The notes under the pieces were generated by a model. That model was not told the origin of the DNA and did no database searches. It worked only from the letters and a program-made list of their open reading frames with translations. Positions 17,086 to 25,694 of a stretch of DNA of 64,000 nt are shown here, in pieces. The translations under genes were made by a program, and so were the position numbers. Position 1 is the first letter of the stretch. Each line of letters starts with the position of its first letter. The stretch lies in assembly GCA_036503555.1 (NCBI GenBank), contig DASXWQ010000082.1, positions 310,001-374,000 on the forward strand, written 5' to 3'. Source of the DNA: Actinocatenispora sp036503555. GTDB taxonomy: Bacteria; Actinomycetota; Actinomycetes; Mycobacteriales; Micromonosporaceae.

Positions 17086-17598
17086 GTGACGACCGAAGCG
17101 ATCCGTGCGGCGGCACTCGACCTGTTCCTCGACCGCGGGTACCCGGAGACGACGATGGCCGACGTGGCGGCGCGGGCCGGGGTCAGCGAGTCCGCGCTGC
17201 GGGAGCGGTTCGCCGACACCGCGGCGCTGCTGGAGGCCGTACTCGGGCCCGGGTACGACGACATCGAGGAGCTGCTCGACGACGGGCAGCCGACCGCCGA
17301 CGAGTTCCTGGAGCGGTACCTGGACCTGTCGCTGGCGGACCGCAGGGCGCTGCGGCTGACGATGGTCGAGTCCGGAATCACGACCGCGCATCCGGTGCTC
17401 GGCCCCCGGGTACGTCCGCTCGCCGCGCGGATGCTCGCCGCGCTGGGCGCCGGCGAGGACGAGGCCAGCCGGGTACGGGCCTGGGCGGTGCTGGCGATCA
17501 TCGAGTCGACGATCGCGTTCCAGCCCGACATCCCCGCGACCGCGATGCGCCCTCCGCTGCTGGCGGCGGCGCGCGCGGCCCTGCACTCGGCGGCGTGA
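17086..17598 (+). CDS. TetR-family regulator
   Basis: A 170-residue TetR-type regulator. The helix-turn-helix lies at residues 3-48 (IRAAALDLFLDRGYPETTMADVAARAGVSESALRERF in pieces), followed by an all-helical ligand domain of about 120 residues. The GTG at 17086 places the first helix right after the start; a GTG at 17071 would add five residues. It ends 4 bp before the CGNR protein gene, so the two are co-transcribed. The ligand and targets are unknown. Confidence 0.85.
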   Translation: MTTEAIRAAALDLFLDRGYPETTMADVAARAGVSESALRERFADTAALLEAVLGPGYDDIEELLDDGQPTADEFLERYLDLSLADRRALRLTMVESGITTAHPVLGPRVRPLAARMLAALGAGEDEASRVRAWAVLAIIESTIAFQPDIPATAMRPPLLAAARAALHSAA

Positions 17599-17602
17599 GG
17601 CC

Positions 17603-18157
17603 GTGTCGCGGCCGGCGCCCGGGCGCCTCGAACTGGTCCGGGACTTTCTCAACACCGTCTCGGTGGCCCGCGACACGGACGAGCTCGCCGATCTCGACGG
17701 GTACGACGCCTGGCTGACCCGTGCCGGTCTGTCCGTCGGGGCCGCGCCGGTCACGGAGACCGACCGGCGCCGGGCCGTGGTGTTGCGCGACGGGCTGCGC
17801 GCCCTCGTCGGCGCGCACGACGCGGTCGGCCCGCTCGATCCGCAGACGCTGCGGTCCGTACGCGCCGCCGTCCAGGCGCCGGCGCTGCGGCTCGGCGTCG
17901 ACGAGTACGGCGCGATCGGGCTCGCGCCGGCCCGGGACCGGCACGGGCAGGCGGCGCTGGCGGCGGTGCTCGGCGTCGTCGCGGAGGCCACGTTCGCGGG
18001 TACGTGGCCGCGGCTCAAACTGTGCCGCCGGCCCACGTGCCGCTGGGCGTTCTACGACGCGTCGCCGGCGCGGGCCGCGGTCTGGTGCACCATGTCGGTC
18101 TGCGGCGCGCAGCACAAGGCACGCGCGTACCGGCAACGTCGCAGCGCGGCGGACTGA
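17603..18157 (+). CDS. CGNR zinc-finger / ABATE-domain regulator
   Basis: A 184-residue protein with an N-terminal ABATE domain (LELVRDFLNTVSVARDTDELADLDGYDAWL in pieces, residues 8-40) and a C-terminal zinc finger. The finger has Cys pairs CRRPTC and CTMSVC around a short loop and ends CGAQHKARAYRQRR, where most relatives have CGNR, so the last two residues of the name motif differ here. These proteins are predicted stress-linked transcription factors. It follows the TetR gene by 4 bp. Confidence 0.88.
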   Translation: MSRPAPGRLELVRDFLNTVSVARDTDELADLDGYDAWLTRAGLSVGAAPVTETDRRRAVVLRDGLRALVGAHDAVGPLDPQTLRSVRAAVQAPALRLGVDEYGAIGLAPARDRHGQAALAAVLGVVAEATFAGTWPRLKLCRRPTCRWAFYDASPARAAVWCTMSVCGAQHKARAYRQRRSAAD

Positions 18158-18208
18158 TCGAGGCGGTTGTCCACCACCGCATTTCCGGGTACGCGGACCG
18201 TCGAGCGG

Positions 18209-19330
18209 TCAGCCGAGCGCGACGTGTGTCGGTGGCGCGCCGGCCCAGGCAACTCCCTGGTCGGCGAAGCCGACGAGACGGTCGGCGGCGGTCTCGATCG
18301 CGTCGTCCACACCGGCGAGGACGAGACGCCGGTCGTCGCCGCCGCCGTACGAGGTGACGAAGCCGGCCGGGACCGGGTGCACCGGCGCCGCGCCGACAGC
18401 GGCCAGTACCGAGGTGAACGTGGCGGTCGCCGACAGCGGCGCGAGCAGCGGGACGCCGCGGTCGGCGCGGTGGGCGAGCAGGTTGTCCAGCAGGGCCGGC
18501 CGGCCGGGCACGGCACGCCACTCGCCGCCGGGCAGCCGTACCCGGTCGGTGTTGTACTCCAGGTCCGCGCGCCCGTTCGTGCCGTACACGCGGATCCGCG
18601 GCGGCAGGTGGTCGACGGCGCACAACGTGACCGCCACGACGCATCGCACGTCGGCGCCGGTGAGGGTCAGGCACGAGGTGTCGTCGGTCTCGATGTCGGG
18701 GCGCGCCCGGTACAGCTCCAGCGTCGCGCCGGTGGGTGCGTCGCCGACCAGGGCGAGGCAGTTCATCACCGCGTGGGCGAACGGGTTGGTCAGCGCGCCG
18801 TCGGCGGTGGGCCGGCCGCGCAGAGTACGCCGGCCGGCCCACGCGGCGCGCCGGTAGTAGCCGTCGGTACGGACCCAGCGGCCCGTCGCGGCGACCCCGG
18901 TGACGCGGCCGATCGCGCCGGAGCCGATGGCGGCGCGCAGGTCGGCCAGTGCCGGCGAGGCGAGGCTCTGGAAACCGATCTGGCAGGACCGGCCGGTCTC
19001 GGCGACGACTGCCGCCAGCGCGGCGTGTTCGGCGAGCGACAGGACCGGCGGCTTCTCCAGCAGGACGTCCGCGCCGGCCCGCAGCGCGGCGGACGCGATC
19101 GGCAGGTGGGTGGCGGGCGGCGTCGCGATCACCACGACGTCGGGCCGGGCGTCGGCGACCATCGTGTCGACGTCGGTGTACGGCGTCGGGGTGGCGGCGA
19201 GACCGTCCGGTGCCGGCGACCGTACGTCGCACAGCGCGGCGAGTTCCAGCGTCCCCCGGCGGTGCCGGTCGTCGAGGTCGGCGAGGTGTTGGCGCCCGTG
19301 CCCGTGTACGCCGACGAGTGCGACCCGCAT
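18209..19330 (-). CDS. Gfo/Idh/MocA-family oxidoreductase
   Basis: A 373-residue NAD(P)-dependent sugar dehydrogenase-type protein. The Rossmann start is MRVALVGVHGHGRQHL (Gly pattern GxHGxG). VLLEKPP (about 88-94) contains the conserved EKP whose Lys is catalytic in inositol and glucose-fructose oxidoreductases. The C-terminal domain forms the mixed beta-sheet of the family. Members oxidise a ring hydroxyl of a sugar or cyclitol. The gene follows the larger paralogue by 4 bp and both are divergent from the LacI gene, so they are probably induced by the same sugar. The substrate is not evident. Confidence 0.9.
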   Translation of the reverse strand: MRVALVGVHGHGRQHLADLDDRHRRGTLELAALCDVRSPAPDGLAATPTPYTDVDTMVADARPDVVVIATPPATHLPIASAALRAGADVLLEKPPVLSLAEHAALAAVVAETGRSCQIGFQSLASPALADLRAAIGSGAIGRVTGVAATGRWVRTDGYYRRAAWAGRRTLRGRPTADGALTNPFAHAVMNCLALVGDAPTGATLELYRARPDIETDDTSCLTLTGADVRCVVAVTLCAVDHLPPRIRVYGTNGRADLEYNTDRVRLPGGEWRAVPGRPALLDNLLAHRADRGVPLLAPLSATATFTSVLAAVGAAPVHPVPAGFVTSYGGGDDRRLVLAGVDDAIETAADRLVGFADQGVAWAGAPPTHVALG

Positions 19331-19334
19331 CCGC

Positions 19335-20663
19335 TCAGCCCAGGTCGAGTACGTCGCGGACGAGTACCGGTGCGCCGGACGCGAACGAGCGGTTCGCGGC
19401 CAGCCCGGTCAGCAGGGCGAGCGCACCCTCCCGCGCGGAAGCCTTGCGTACCAACGGGTCCGGGGGCGGTTCGTGGGCGAGCAGCGCCGCGGCCATGCGG
19501 TCGTCGGCGCCGCCGTGGCCGTCCCGGCGGTGGCCGGGTATCTCGATCCGGCGGGGCGGCGCCCAGAACGGGTGCACGGTCAGCCGGACGTCGCCGTGTT
19601 CGGCGGGCGCGTCCGCGCCGTGCAGCGCGGCGCCCTTCACGGTACGGGCGAGGGCCGGGCTGACATGGTCGTTCTCGACGACCTGGAGTTCCAGCCGGCC
19701 CTCGCTGCCGTTGACCATCAGCCGGTAGCCCTCCCACGGCGAGTACGCCGTCAGGTGGTAGGTCATCGTGGCGCCGGTCGAGTACCGCACGACGAGCGCC
19801 ATGTCGTCCTGGATCGTGATGCCGGGCGCGAACACGTTCCGGTCGCGCAGGTAGCCGTCCTCGTCCTCGGCGGACAGGTACAGCTCGGTCAGCTTCGGGC
19901 TGTCCGCCAGCCGCAGCGCGAACGGGTCGTCCTCGGCGGCGGGCGCGCCGTGTGCCCGCTCGTACCCGTGCGCGTGTCCGTGCCGCGCTCCGTTGTCCTC
20001 GCCGTAGAACGCGAGCCGACCGATCCCGTACACCTGCTCGGGTACCGCGTCGATCCACCAGTTGACGAGGTCGAAGTGGTGGCTCGCCTTGTGCACCATC
20101 AGCCCGCCGGAGTTGGCGGTGTCGCGGTGCCAGCGGCGGAAGTAGTCGGCGCCGTGGCGGGTGTCGAGCAGCCATTCGAAGTGCACGGACAGCACCTCGC
20201 CCACCGCGCCGCCGGCAAGCAGCTCGCGCACCCTCTCGTGCACCGGGTTGTACCGGTAGTTGAACGTGACGGTGACATCGCCGCCGGTACGGTCGACCGC
20301 GTCGAGGATGCGCCGGCAGCGTCTCTCGTCGATGGTCATCGGCTTCTCGGTGAGCACCGCCCGCCCGGCGTCCAGCGCGGCGACGATGTAGTCGTCGTGG
20401 TAGCGGTCGACGGTGGTCACCACGACCCGGTCCACCCGTTCGGCGTCGAGCATCCGGTCGAAGTCCGCGGCCGGCCAGGTGGTCACCGGCGGCGCACCGG
20501 ATTCGGCCAGCCATCGGGCGTGCGTGGCCAGCCGGCTCCGGTTCACGTCGGCCAGCGCGACCAGCTCCGCGTCCGGGTGCCGGCTGATGGCGCCCGCGAA
20601 CATCTCGGCACGCGATCCGGCTCCGACGATGGCGTACCGGGTGGGTGCGCGGCGGTCAGGCAT
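19335..20663 (-). CDS. Gfo/Idh/MocA-family oxidoreductase (long form)
   Basis: A 442-residue relative of the downstream gene. The Rossmann motif is YAIVGAGSRAEMF (9-21) and the Lys motif is VLTEKPMTIDE (about 103-113). NYRYNP and GGLMVHKASHHFDLVNWW (about 190-207) are conserved features of the subfamily that handles uronic-acid-type or other modified sugars, with His residues near the substrate. It is longer than usual (330-390) because of C-terminal insertions. The promoter region contains a LacI-type operator at 20706-20721. It is the first gene of the minus-strand sugar operon. Confidence 0.9.
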   Translation of the reverse strand: MPDRRAPTRYAIVGAGSRAEMFAGAISRHPDAELVALADVNRSRLATHARWLAESGAPPVTTWPAADFDRMLDAERVDRVVVTTVDRYHDDYIVAALDAGRAVLTEKPMTIDERRCRRILDAVDRTGGDVTVTFNYRYNPVHERVRELLAGGAVGEVLSVHFEWLLDTRHGADYFRRWHRDTANSGGLMVHKASHHFDLVNWWIDAVPEQVYGIGRLAFYGEDNGARHGHAHGYERAHGAPAAEDDPFALRLADSPKLTELYLSAEDEDGYLRDRNVFAPGITIQDDMALVVRYSTGATMTYHLTAYSPWEGYRLMVNGSEGRLELQVVENDHVSPALARTVKGAALHGADAPAEHGDVRLTVHPFWAPPRRIEIPGHRRDGHGGADDRMAAALLAHEPPPDPLVRKASAREGALALLTGLAANRSFASGAPVLVRDVLDLG

Positions 20664-20705
20664 GGCGTCCTCCGGGGCGGACGGTGCTCATGGGCGGCGC
20701 ATCTG

Positions 20706-20721
20706 CTGCAACGGTTTGCAG
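20706..20721 (-). promoter_or_regulatory. LacI-type operator before the oxidoreductase operon
   Basis: CTGCAA and TTGCAG arms flank CGGT, the form of a LacI/GalR operator. It lies 43 bp upstream of the start codon of the long oxidoreductase gene on the minus strand, a place suited to repressing that operon. Confidence 0.55.
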
Positions 20722-20827
20722 GAACCAAACCACGCCGCCGGTCGGCGGTCAACACCCGGTTTCGCCGTGGCCGCGGGGATAACCAACAGATGGCACGGAT
20801 CCGCCGGACCGTCCGGGAAACTTCCCG

Positions 20828-20857
20828 TTGACACCACGGCAACCGTTTGCGTAAATA
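20828..20857 (+). promoter_or_regulatory. LacI promoter with internal operator
   Basis: TTGACA (20828-20833), an 18-bp spacer and TAAATA (20852-20857) form a strong promoter facing the LacI gene. Inside the spacer GCAACCGTTTGC (20839-20850) has GCAA/TTGC arms, a second LacI-type operator. Repressor bound here would exclude polymerase, so the gene is probably autoregulated. Confidence 0.6.
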
Positions 20858-20928
20858 GGGTCCCCGCAACGCCTGCCCCCGGTCGGCGTCGTCGGGGATC
20901 GTCACCGCGGCGGCCCGAGAGGAGACCC

Positions 20929-21933
20929 GTGCCGGCGACCATTCGCGACGTGGCCCGCGAGGCGGGAGTGCACGTCTCCACCGTGTCCCGGGCGTTCTCC
21001 GCGCCGGGGATGGTCGGCCCCGACACCCGGCGCCGCGTGCTGGCCGTGTCCGCACGGCTCGGCTACCGGCCGAACCCGGCCGCGCGGGCGCTGATCACCG
21101 GTCGCACGCACAACATCGGGCTGATCGTCGCCGACATCGCGAACCCGTTCTTCGCGCCGCTCATCAGGTCCGCGCAGCGCCAGGCCCGGGCACGCGGCTA
21201 CCACATCTTCGTCGGGGACACCGACGAGGATCCCGACACCGAACAGGAACTCGTACGCGCGCTGGCCAAGCAGGTCGACGGCGTCGTGCTGTGCAGTCCC
21301 CGACTGCCCAACCGGGACATCGTCGCGCTGTGCGAGGAGACCCCGCTGGTCGTGGTCAACCGGCTGGTACGCGGTGTCCCCTCGGTGCTGATGGACGTGG
21401 CCACCGGTGCGCGTACCGCGATCGACCACCTCGCCGACCTCGGTCACCGCGAGATCGCGCTGCTGTCCGGGCCGCACGCGTCGTGGACGAGCCGGCAGAT
21501 CCGCCGCGCCGCCAGCCGTACGGCGGAGCGTCGCGGTGCCCGGCTGACCGTGCTGGGGCCGAACCCGCCGACCGAGGACGGCGGGCGGCGCCAGGCCGGT
21601 CCGGTCGTCGAGGCGGGCGCCAGCGCGGTGCTGGCGTACAACGACCTGATGGCGCTCGGGCTCATCGAGGGCCTCGACGAGCTGGGCGTCGACGTACCGG
21701 GGCGGGTCAGCGTCGTCGGCTTCGACGACATCGCGCTCAGCCGCCTGACCCGACCGAAACTGACCACGATCGCCAACCCGGTCACCGCCGCCGGCCATGC
21801 GGCCGTGGACCTGCTGCTCCAGCAGCCGGACACGGGCGCGGGCGCCAGCCTGATGCTGCCGACCGACCTCGTCGTACGACGCTCGACGAGTGCCGGGCCA
21901 CACACCTCCACCGGCACCGGCGGTCGCCGCTGA
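20929..21933 (+). CDS. LacI-family transcriptional regulator
   Basis: A 334-residue regulator. The N-terminal helix-turn-helix with hinge is ATIRDVAREAGVHVSTVSRA (3-22) and YRPNPAARAL (about 46-55), where the hinge helix enters the minor groove of the operator centre. The rest is a periplasmic-binding-protein-like sugar domain (GLIVADIANPFF, then SVVGFDDIALSRL). The GTG start follows GAGAGGAG. It is the first gene of an operon with a sugar ABC transporter and lies opposite two oxidoreductases, with two operators between. It is probably a repressor released by the transported sugar or a derivative. Confidence 0.93.
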   Translation: MPATIRDVAREAGVHVSTVSRAFSAPGMVGPDTRRRVLAVSARLGYRPNPAARALITGRTHNIGLIVADIANPFFAPLIRSAQRQARARGYHIFVGDTDEDPDTEQELVRALAKQVDGVVLCSPRLPNRDIVALCEETPLVVVNRLVRGVPSVLMDVATGARTAIDHLADLGHREIALLSGPHASWTSRQIRRAASRTAERRGARLTVLGPNPPTEDGGRRQAGPVVEAGASAVLAYNDLMALGLIEGLDELGVDVPGRVSVVGFDDIALSRLTRPKLTTIANPVTAAGHAAVDLLLQQPDTGAGASLMLPTDLVVRRSTSAGPHTSTGTGGRR

Positions 21934-21971
21934 CGCGCGGACCGGTACACCCCCGAAGGAGTGAGAGCACC

Positions 21972-23273
21972 ATGGGCATCACCCGCTCAGCCATCTCGCG
22001 CCGCTCACTACTCGCCGCGGGCGCCGCCGGCGCCGCCGCGCTGGCCGCGCCGGCACTGGCCGGCTGCGGCTCCCCCTCGTCCGCCGACGGCCCCGTGGAG
22101 CTGAGGGTCTTCTGGTGGGGCGACGACACGCGCGCCACGCTCACCGACAAGGTGCTGGACCTCTACACCAAGCGGCATCCGCGCGTCACGTTCAAGAAGC
22201 AGTGGCAGGGGTACGACGGGTACTACGACAAGCTCGCCACGAACGTCGCCGGGTCCAGCGCACCGGACCTGTTCCAGATCGACGAGGACGGGCTGTCGGA
22301 CTTCGCGTCCCGGCACGCCACGCTGGACCTGACCTCGATGACCGGCAGCCGGATCAACGTCGCCAAGTTCGCCGGTTCGATCGGCAAGACGGGGACGGTC
22401 GAGGGGCGGCGGGTGGCGATACCGGCCGCGGAGAACACCGCGGCGCTGATCTGGGACCGGACCGTGGCCGACAAGTACGGCGCCGGCGACCTGAAGGTCG
22501 GCATGAGCTGGGACGACTTCGTCGCCTGGGCCGCGAAGATCACCCATGCGAGCGGCGGCACGGTGTACGGCACGGCCGACCCGAGCGGGTACTTCCAGGT
22601 GCTGGAGATCTGGCTGCGGCAACGCGGCAAGGACACGTACCGCGGGAGCAAGCTGGGCTTCACCGCCGACGACCTGACCGAGTGGTGGCAGTTCTGGGTG
22701 GACGCGCACGGGAAGGGCGCGACCCCGCCGGCCGACCTCACGCACGTCACCAACAGCGGCGACATCAGCAAGGACCTGATCTCCACCGGCAAGGGCGCGA
22801 CCGCGCTGGAGTGGTCCAACCAGCTCGCCGCGCAGGCCGGCCTGACGAAGCACACGCTGGGTATCACGACGTACCCGGGTGACACGGGCGCGGCGTGGGC
22901 GCGCGCGTCGATGTTCTGGGCGGTCTTCCGCGGTACGCCGCACGCGCAGCAGTGCGCCGACGTCATCGACTTCCTCGTCAACGACGCCGACGCGGGCAAG
23001 ATCCTCGGCACCGAACGCGGGCTCGCCGTGAACACCGCCGTACGGGCGGCGGTGAAGCCCACGCTGGACGCCGCCGGCAAGCAGACGCTCGACTTCGAGA
23101 CCAGGATGGCCGGTTCGTTCGGCGATCCGCCGCAGACACCGCCCAAGGGCCACACCGAGCTGCGCAAGACGGTGCTGATCACCGAGGCGGAGAACGTCAT
23201 GTACGGCCGGAAGAAGCCGGCGCAGGCAGCGAAGGACTTCATCGACCAGGCGACGAGCATCCTCGCCGGCTGA
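21972..23273 (+). CDS. sugar ABC transporter substrate-binding lipoprotein
   Basis: A 433-residue extracellular binding protein. The signal has twin arginines (ISRRSLLAAGA) and a lipobox LAGC with lipidated C32, so it is probably exported by Tat and anchored to the outer face of the membrane. Mature domain features are VFWWGDDTRA (about 46-55) and APDLFQIDEDGLSDF (about 97-111), typical of carbohydrate-binding cluster proteins. An AAGGAGTGAGAG site precedes the ATG. No ATPase gene is present in the operon, so a shared MsiK-type ATPase elsewhere would be needed, as is usual in actinomycetes. Confidence 0.92.
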   Translation: MGITRSAISRRSLLAAGAAGAAALAAPALAGCGSPSSADGPVELRVFWWGDDTRATLTDKVLDLYTKRHPRVTFKKQWQGYDGYYDKLATNVAGSSAPDLFQIDEDGLSDFASRHATLDLTSMTGSRINVAKFAGSIGKTGTVEGRRVAIPAAENTAALIWDRTVADKYGAGDLKVGMSWDDFVAWAAKITHASGGTVYGTADPSGYFQVLEIWLRQRGKDTYRGSKLGFTADDLTEWWQFWVDAHGKGATPPADLTHVTNSGDISKDLISTGKGATALEWSNQLAAQAGLTKHTLGITTYPGDTGAAWARASMFWAVFRGTPHAQQCADVIDFLVNDADAGKILGTERGLAVNTAVRAAVKPTLDAAGKQTLDFETRMAGSFGDPPQTPPKGHTELRKTVLITEAENVMYGRKKPAQAAKDFIDQATSILAG

Positions 23274-23286
23274 GAGCGGGGCGACG

Positions 23287-24228
23287 ATGACGGTCACCGC
23301 CAGGCCGGCGCGGACGCGCGCCGCGGCGAGGAGGAGGCCCGGCCGCGCGCGTCACGAGGGCGTCGCCGGGTACGTCTTCCTGTCACCGTGGCTGCTGGGC
23401 CTGTTCGGGGTCACGGCGATCCCGGCGCTGTACTCGCTGTACCTGAGCTTCACCGACTACGACCTGCTGACGGCGCCGAACTGGGTCGGCCTGGCGAACT
23501 ACCAGAGGATGTTCACCACCGACCCGCACTACTGGCACGCGGTGACGGTGACGGCGGTCTTCGCGGTGGTGTCCGTACCGCTGAAGTTGGCCGCGGCGCT
23601 GGGTGTCGCGCTGCTGCTGAACCGGGAACGGCGCGGCACCGGCGTGTTCCGGGCGCTGTTCTACCTGCCGTCGCTGCTGGGTGGCAGCGTGGCGCTGGCG
23701 ATCGTGTGGCAGGCGATGTTCGGCCGGTTCGGCACGTTCAACAGCCTGCTGTCGCTGTTCGGTGTGCACGGCCGGGCGTGGGTCAACGATCCCGACTTCG
23801 CCCTGGGCACGCTGATCCTGTTGGCGGTCTGGCAGTTCGGCGCGCCGATGGTGATCTTCCTGGCCGGCCTGAAGCAGGTACCCGTGGAGCTGTACGAGGC
23901 GGCGGCCGTCGACGGCGCCGGCCCGCTGCACCGCTTCTGGAACGTGACGCTGCCGATGATCTCGCCGGTGCTGTTCTTCAACCTGGTGCTGGAGACCATC
24001 TCCGGCTTCCAGGGCTTCACGTCCGCGTTCGTGGTCAGCAACGGCACCGGCGGTCCCACCGACTCGACCCTGATGTACACGCTGTACCTGTACATGAAGG
24101 GCTTCACCGACTTCCAGATGGGCTACGCCTCGGCGATGGCCTGGGTGTTCCTCGCGGTGCTGGCCGCGTTCACCGCGGTGCTGTTCGGCACGGGCCGGTT
24201 CTGGGTGCACTACTCGGGAGGGGAGTGA
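23287..24228 (+). CDS. sugar ABC transporter permease (MalF/UgpA type)
   Basis: A 313-residue permease with six membrane helices. The basic N-terminus precedes VAGYVFLSPWLLGLFG, the usual first helix. The EAA loop reads YEAAAVDGAGPLHRFWNVTLP (in pieces; about 199-219), the cytoplasmic contact for the ATPase. It forms a heterodimer with the next gene product. The start is 13 bp after the binding protein gene. The pair matches carbohydrate uptake CUT1 systems. Confidence 0.93.
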   Translation: MTVTARPARTRAAARRRPGRARHEGVAGYVFLSPWLLGLFGVTAIPALYSLYLSFTDYDLLTAPNWVGLANYQRMFTTDPHYWHAVTVTAVFAVVSVPLKLAAALGVALLLNRERRGTGVFRALFYLPSLLGGSVALAIVWQAMFGRFGTFNSLLSLFGVHGRAWVNDPDFALGTLILLAVWQFGAPMVIFLAGLKQVPVELYEAAAVDGAGPLHRFWNVTLPMISPVLFFNLVLETISGFQGFTSAFVVSNGTGGPTDSTLMYTLYLYMKGFTDFQMGYASAMAWVFLAVLAAFTAVLFGTGRFWVHYSGGE

Positions 24229-24231
24229 CCG

Positions 24232-25086
24232 ATGACGACCGCTGCCCCGGGCCACCGGCGCACCGTCACCACCGTACGGCTGGTGCTGCTGATCGCGGTG
24301 CTCGTCGTCGTGCTGTACCCGCTGCTGTGGATGACCGGCACGGCGCTCAAGTCGCCGACCGAGATCCTCAACAACCTGGCGGTGTGGCCGCGGCACGTCA
24401 CGTGGTCCAACGTCACCCGCGGCTGGACCGGGATGCCGGACGTGACGTTCGGCCGGTTCTTCCTCAACAGCACGGTCGTCGCGCTCGCCGTGGTCCTGGC
24501 CAACGTCTGCGCCGGGCTGGTCAGCGCGTACGCCTTCGCCCGGCTGCGGTTTCCGTTGCGGCGCCTGTGGTTCGCCGTCATGATCGGCACCCTGCTGCTG
24601 CCGCAGCACGTGCTGATCGTGCCGCAGTTCGTGCTGTTCCGGTACCTGGGCTGGGTGGACACGCCGCTGCCGCTGATCGTGCCGAAGCTGCTGGGCACCG
24701 ACGCGTTCTTCGTCTTCCTGATGGTGCAGTTCATCCGCGGGATCCCGCGGGAGCTGGACGAGGCGGCGATCATCGACGGCTGCGGGCCGTACGGCGTGTT
24801 CCGGCACGTGATCCTGCCGCTGGCGCGGCCGGCGCTGATCACCACCGCGATCTTCTCGTTCATCTGGACCTGGAACGACTTCTTCTCCCAACTGGTGTAC
24901 CTCAACGACGTGACGCGCTACACCGTGCCGATCGGGCTGCGTACGTTCCTGGATTCCAGTGGACAGAGCCAGATCGGGCCGATGTTCGCCATGTCGGTGC
25001 TGTCGCTGCTGCCGGTCTTCCTGTTCTTCCTGGCGTTCCAGCGGATGTTGGTCGAGGGCATCAACACGGCGGGGCTGAAGGGATGA
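24232..25086 (+). CDS. sugar ABC transporter permease (MalG/UgpE type)
   Basis: A 284-residue permease with six membrane helices. The EAA loop reads DEAAIIDGCGPYGVFRHVILP (in pieces; about 175-195). AFARLRFPLR after helix 3 and the C-terminal AGLKG are hallmarks of the MalG subfamily. It starts 4 bp after the MalF-type gene and overlaps the next gene by 4 bp (ATGA), so all are co-translated. Substrate specificity lies with the binding protein. Confidence 0.93.
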   Translation: MTTAAPGHRRTVTTVRLVLLIAVLVVVLYPLLWMTGTALKSPTEILNNLAVWPRHVTWSNVTRGWTGMPDVTFGRFFLNSTVVALAVVLANVCAGLVSAYAFARLRFPLRRLWFAVMIGTLLLPQHVLIVPQFVLFRYLGWVDTPLPLIVPKLLGTDAFFVFLMVQFIRGIPRELDEAAIIDGCGPYGVFRHVILPLARPALITTAIFSFIWTWNDFFSQLVYLNDVTRYTVPIGLRTFLDSSGQSQIGPMFAMSVLSLLPVFLFFLAFQRMLVEGINTAGLKG

Positions 25087-25652
25087 GGCACTGGCGCGAG
25101 ACCGTACGCGGCGGCAGCGAGCTCGCGCTGCTCGGGTTCGCGATGACGCTCGCCGCGCTGCCGGTCGTCACCGCCGGCGCCGCCGTCGGTACCGCCTCGG
25201 CGGCCGTGCACCACTGGTGCCAGCACAACGAACTGCCGCCGTACCGCACGCTCGGCCGGTGGTTCGTGCGCGCGCTGGTACCGGGGCTCGGCGCGACCGG
25301 GATCGCGGTGGCGGCCACGGTCGTACTGGCGGTGGATCTGTGGGCGGCGGCGGGCAACCGGATCCCGGGCGCGCCGGTCGTGCTGGCGCTGACCGCGGTA
25401 CTGGCGGCGCTCGCGACCGGTGCCGCCGCGCTCGTCGTCGTCCGGGTCGGCGCCACCGAGGGCCGGCACTGGCGGGCCGCGCTGCGCCGCGCCGGTACGC
25501 CGGGCCACCGGTCGCTGCCGACCGTGCCCGCCCTGGCCGGCGTCGTCGCGCTCGCCGCGCTGCTCGGTTCGCTGCTGCCCGCGGCGGTGCCGCTGATCGC
25601 GGTCACGGCGCTGTTCGCGGCGCACGTGGCGACCCGCCGGCTCGCCGGCTGA
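25083..25652 (+). CDS. YesL/DUF624-type membrane protein
   Basis: A 189-residue protein with four to five membrane helices. The N-terminus LGFAMTLAALPVVTAGAAVGTASAA and the loop with TLGRWFVRALVPG match the YesL (DUF624) family, found next to CUT1 sugar transporters (first noted in the B. subtilis rhamnogalacturonan cluster). Its role in uptake is unknown. The ATG overlaps the permease stop (ATGA). It is the last gene of the LacI operon and converges with the DUF6807 gene. Confidence 0.82.
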   Translation: MRHWRETVRGGSELALLGFAMTLAALPVVTAGAAVGTASAAVHHWCQHNELPPYRTLGRWFVRALVPGLGATGIAVAATVVLAVDLWAAAGNRIPGAPVVLALTAVLAALATGAAALVVVRVGATEGRHWRAALRRAGTPGHRSLPTVPALAGVVALAALLGSLLPAAVPLIAVTALFAAHVATRRLAG

Positions 25653-25694
25653 GCACCCACACCCCTTGGTACGCCTTGGATCGGCGACCGGCGC

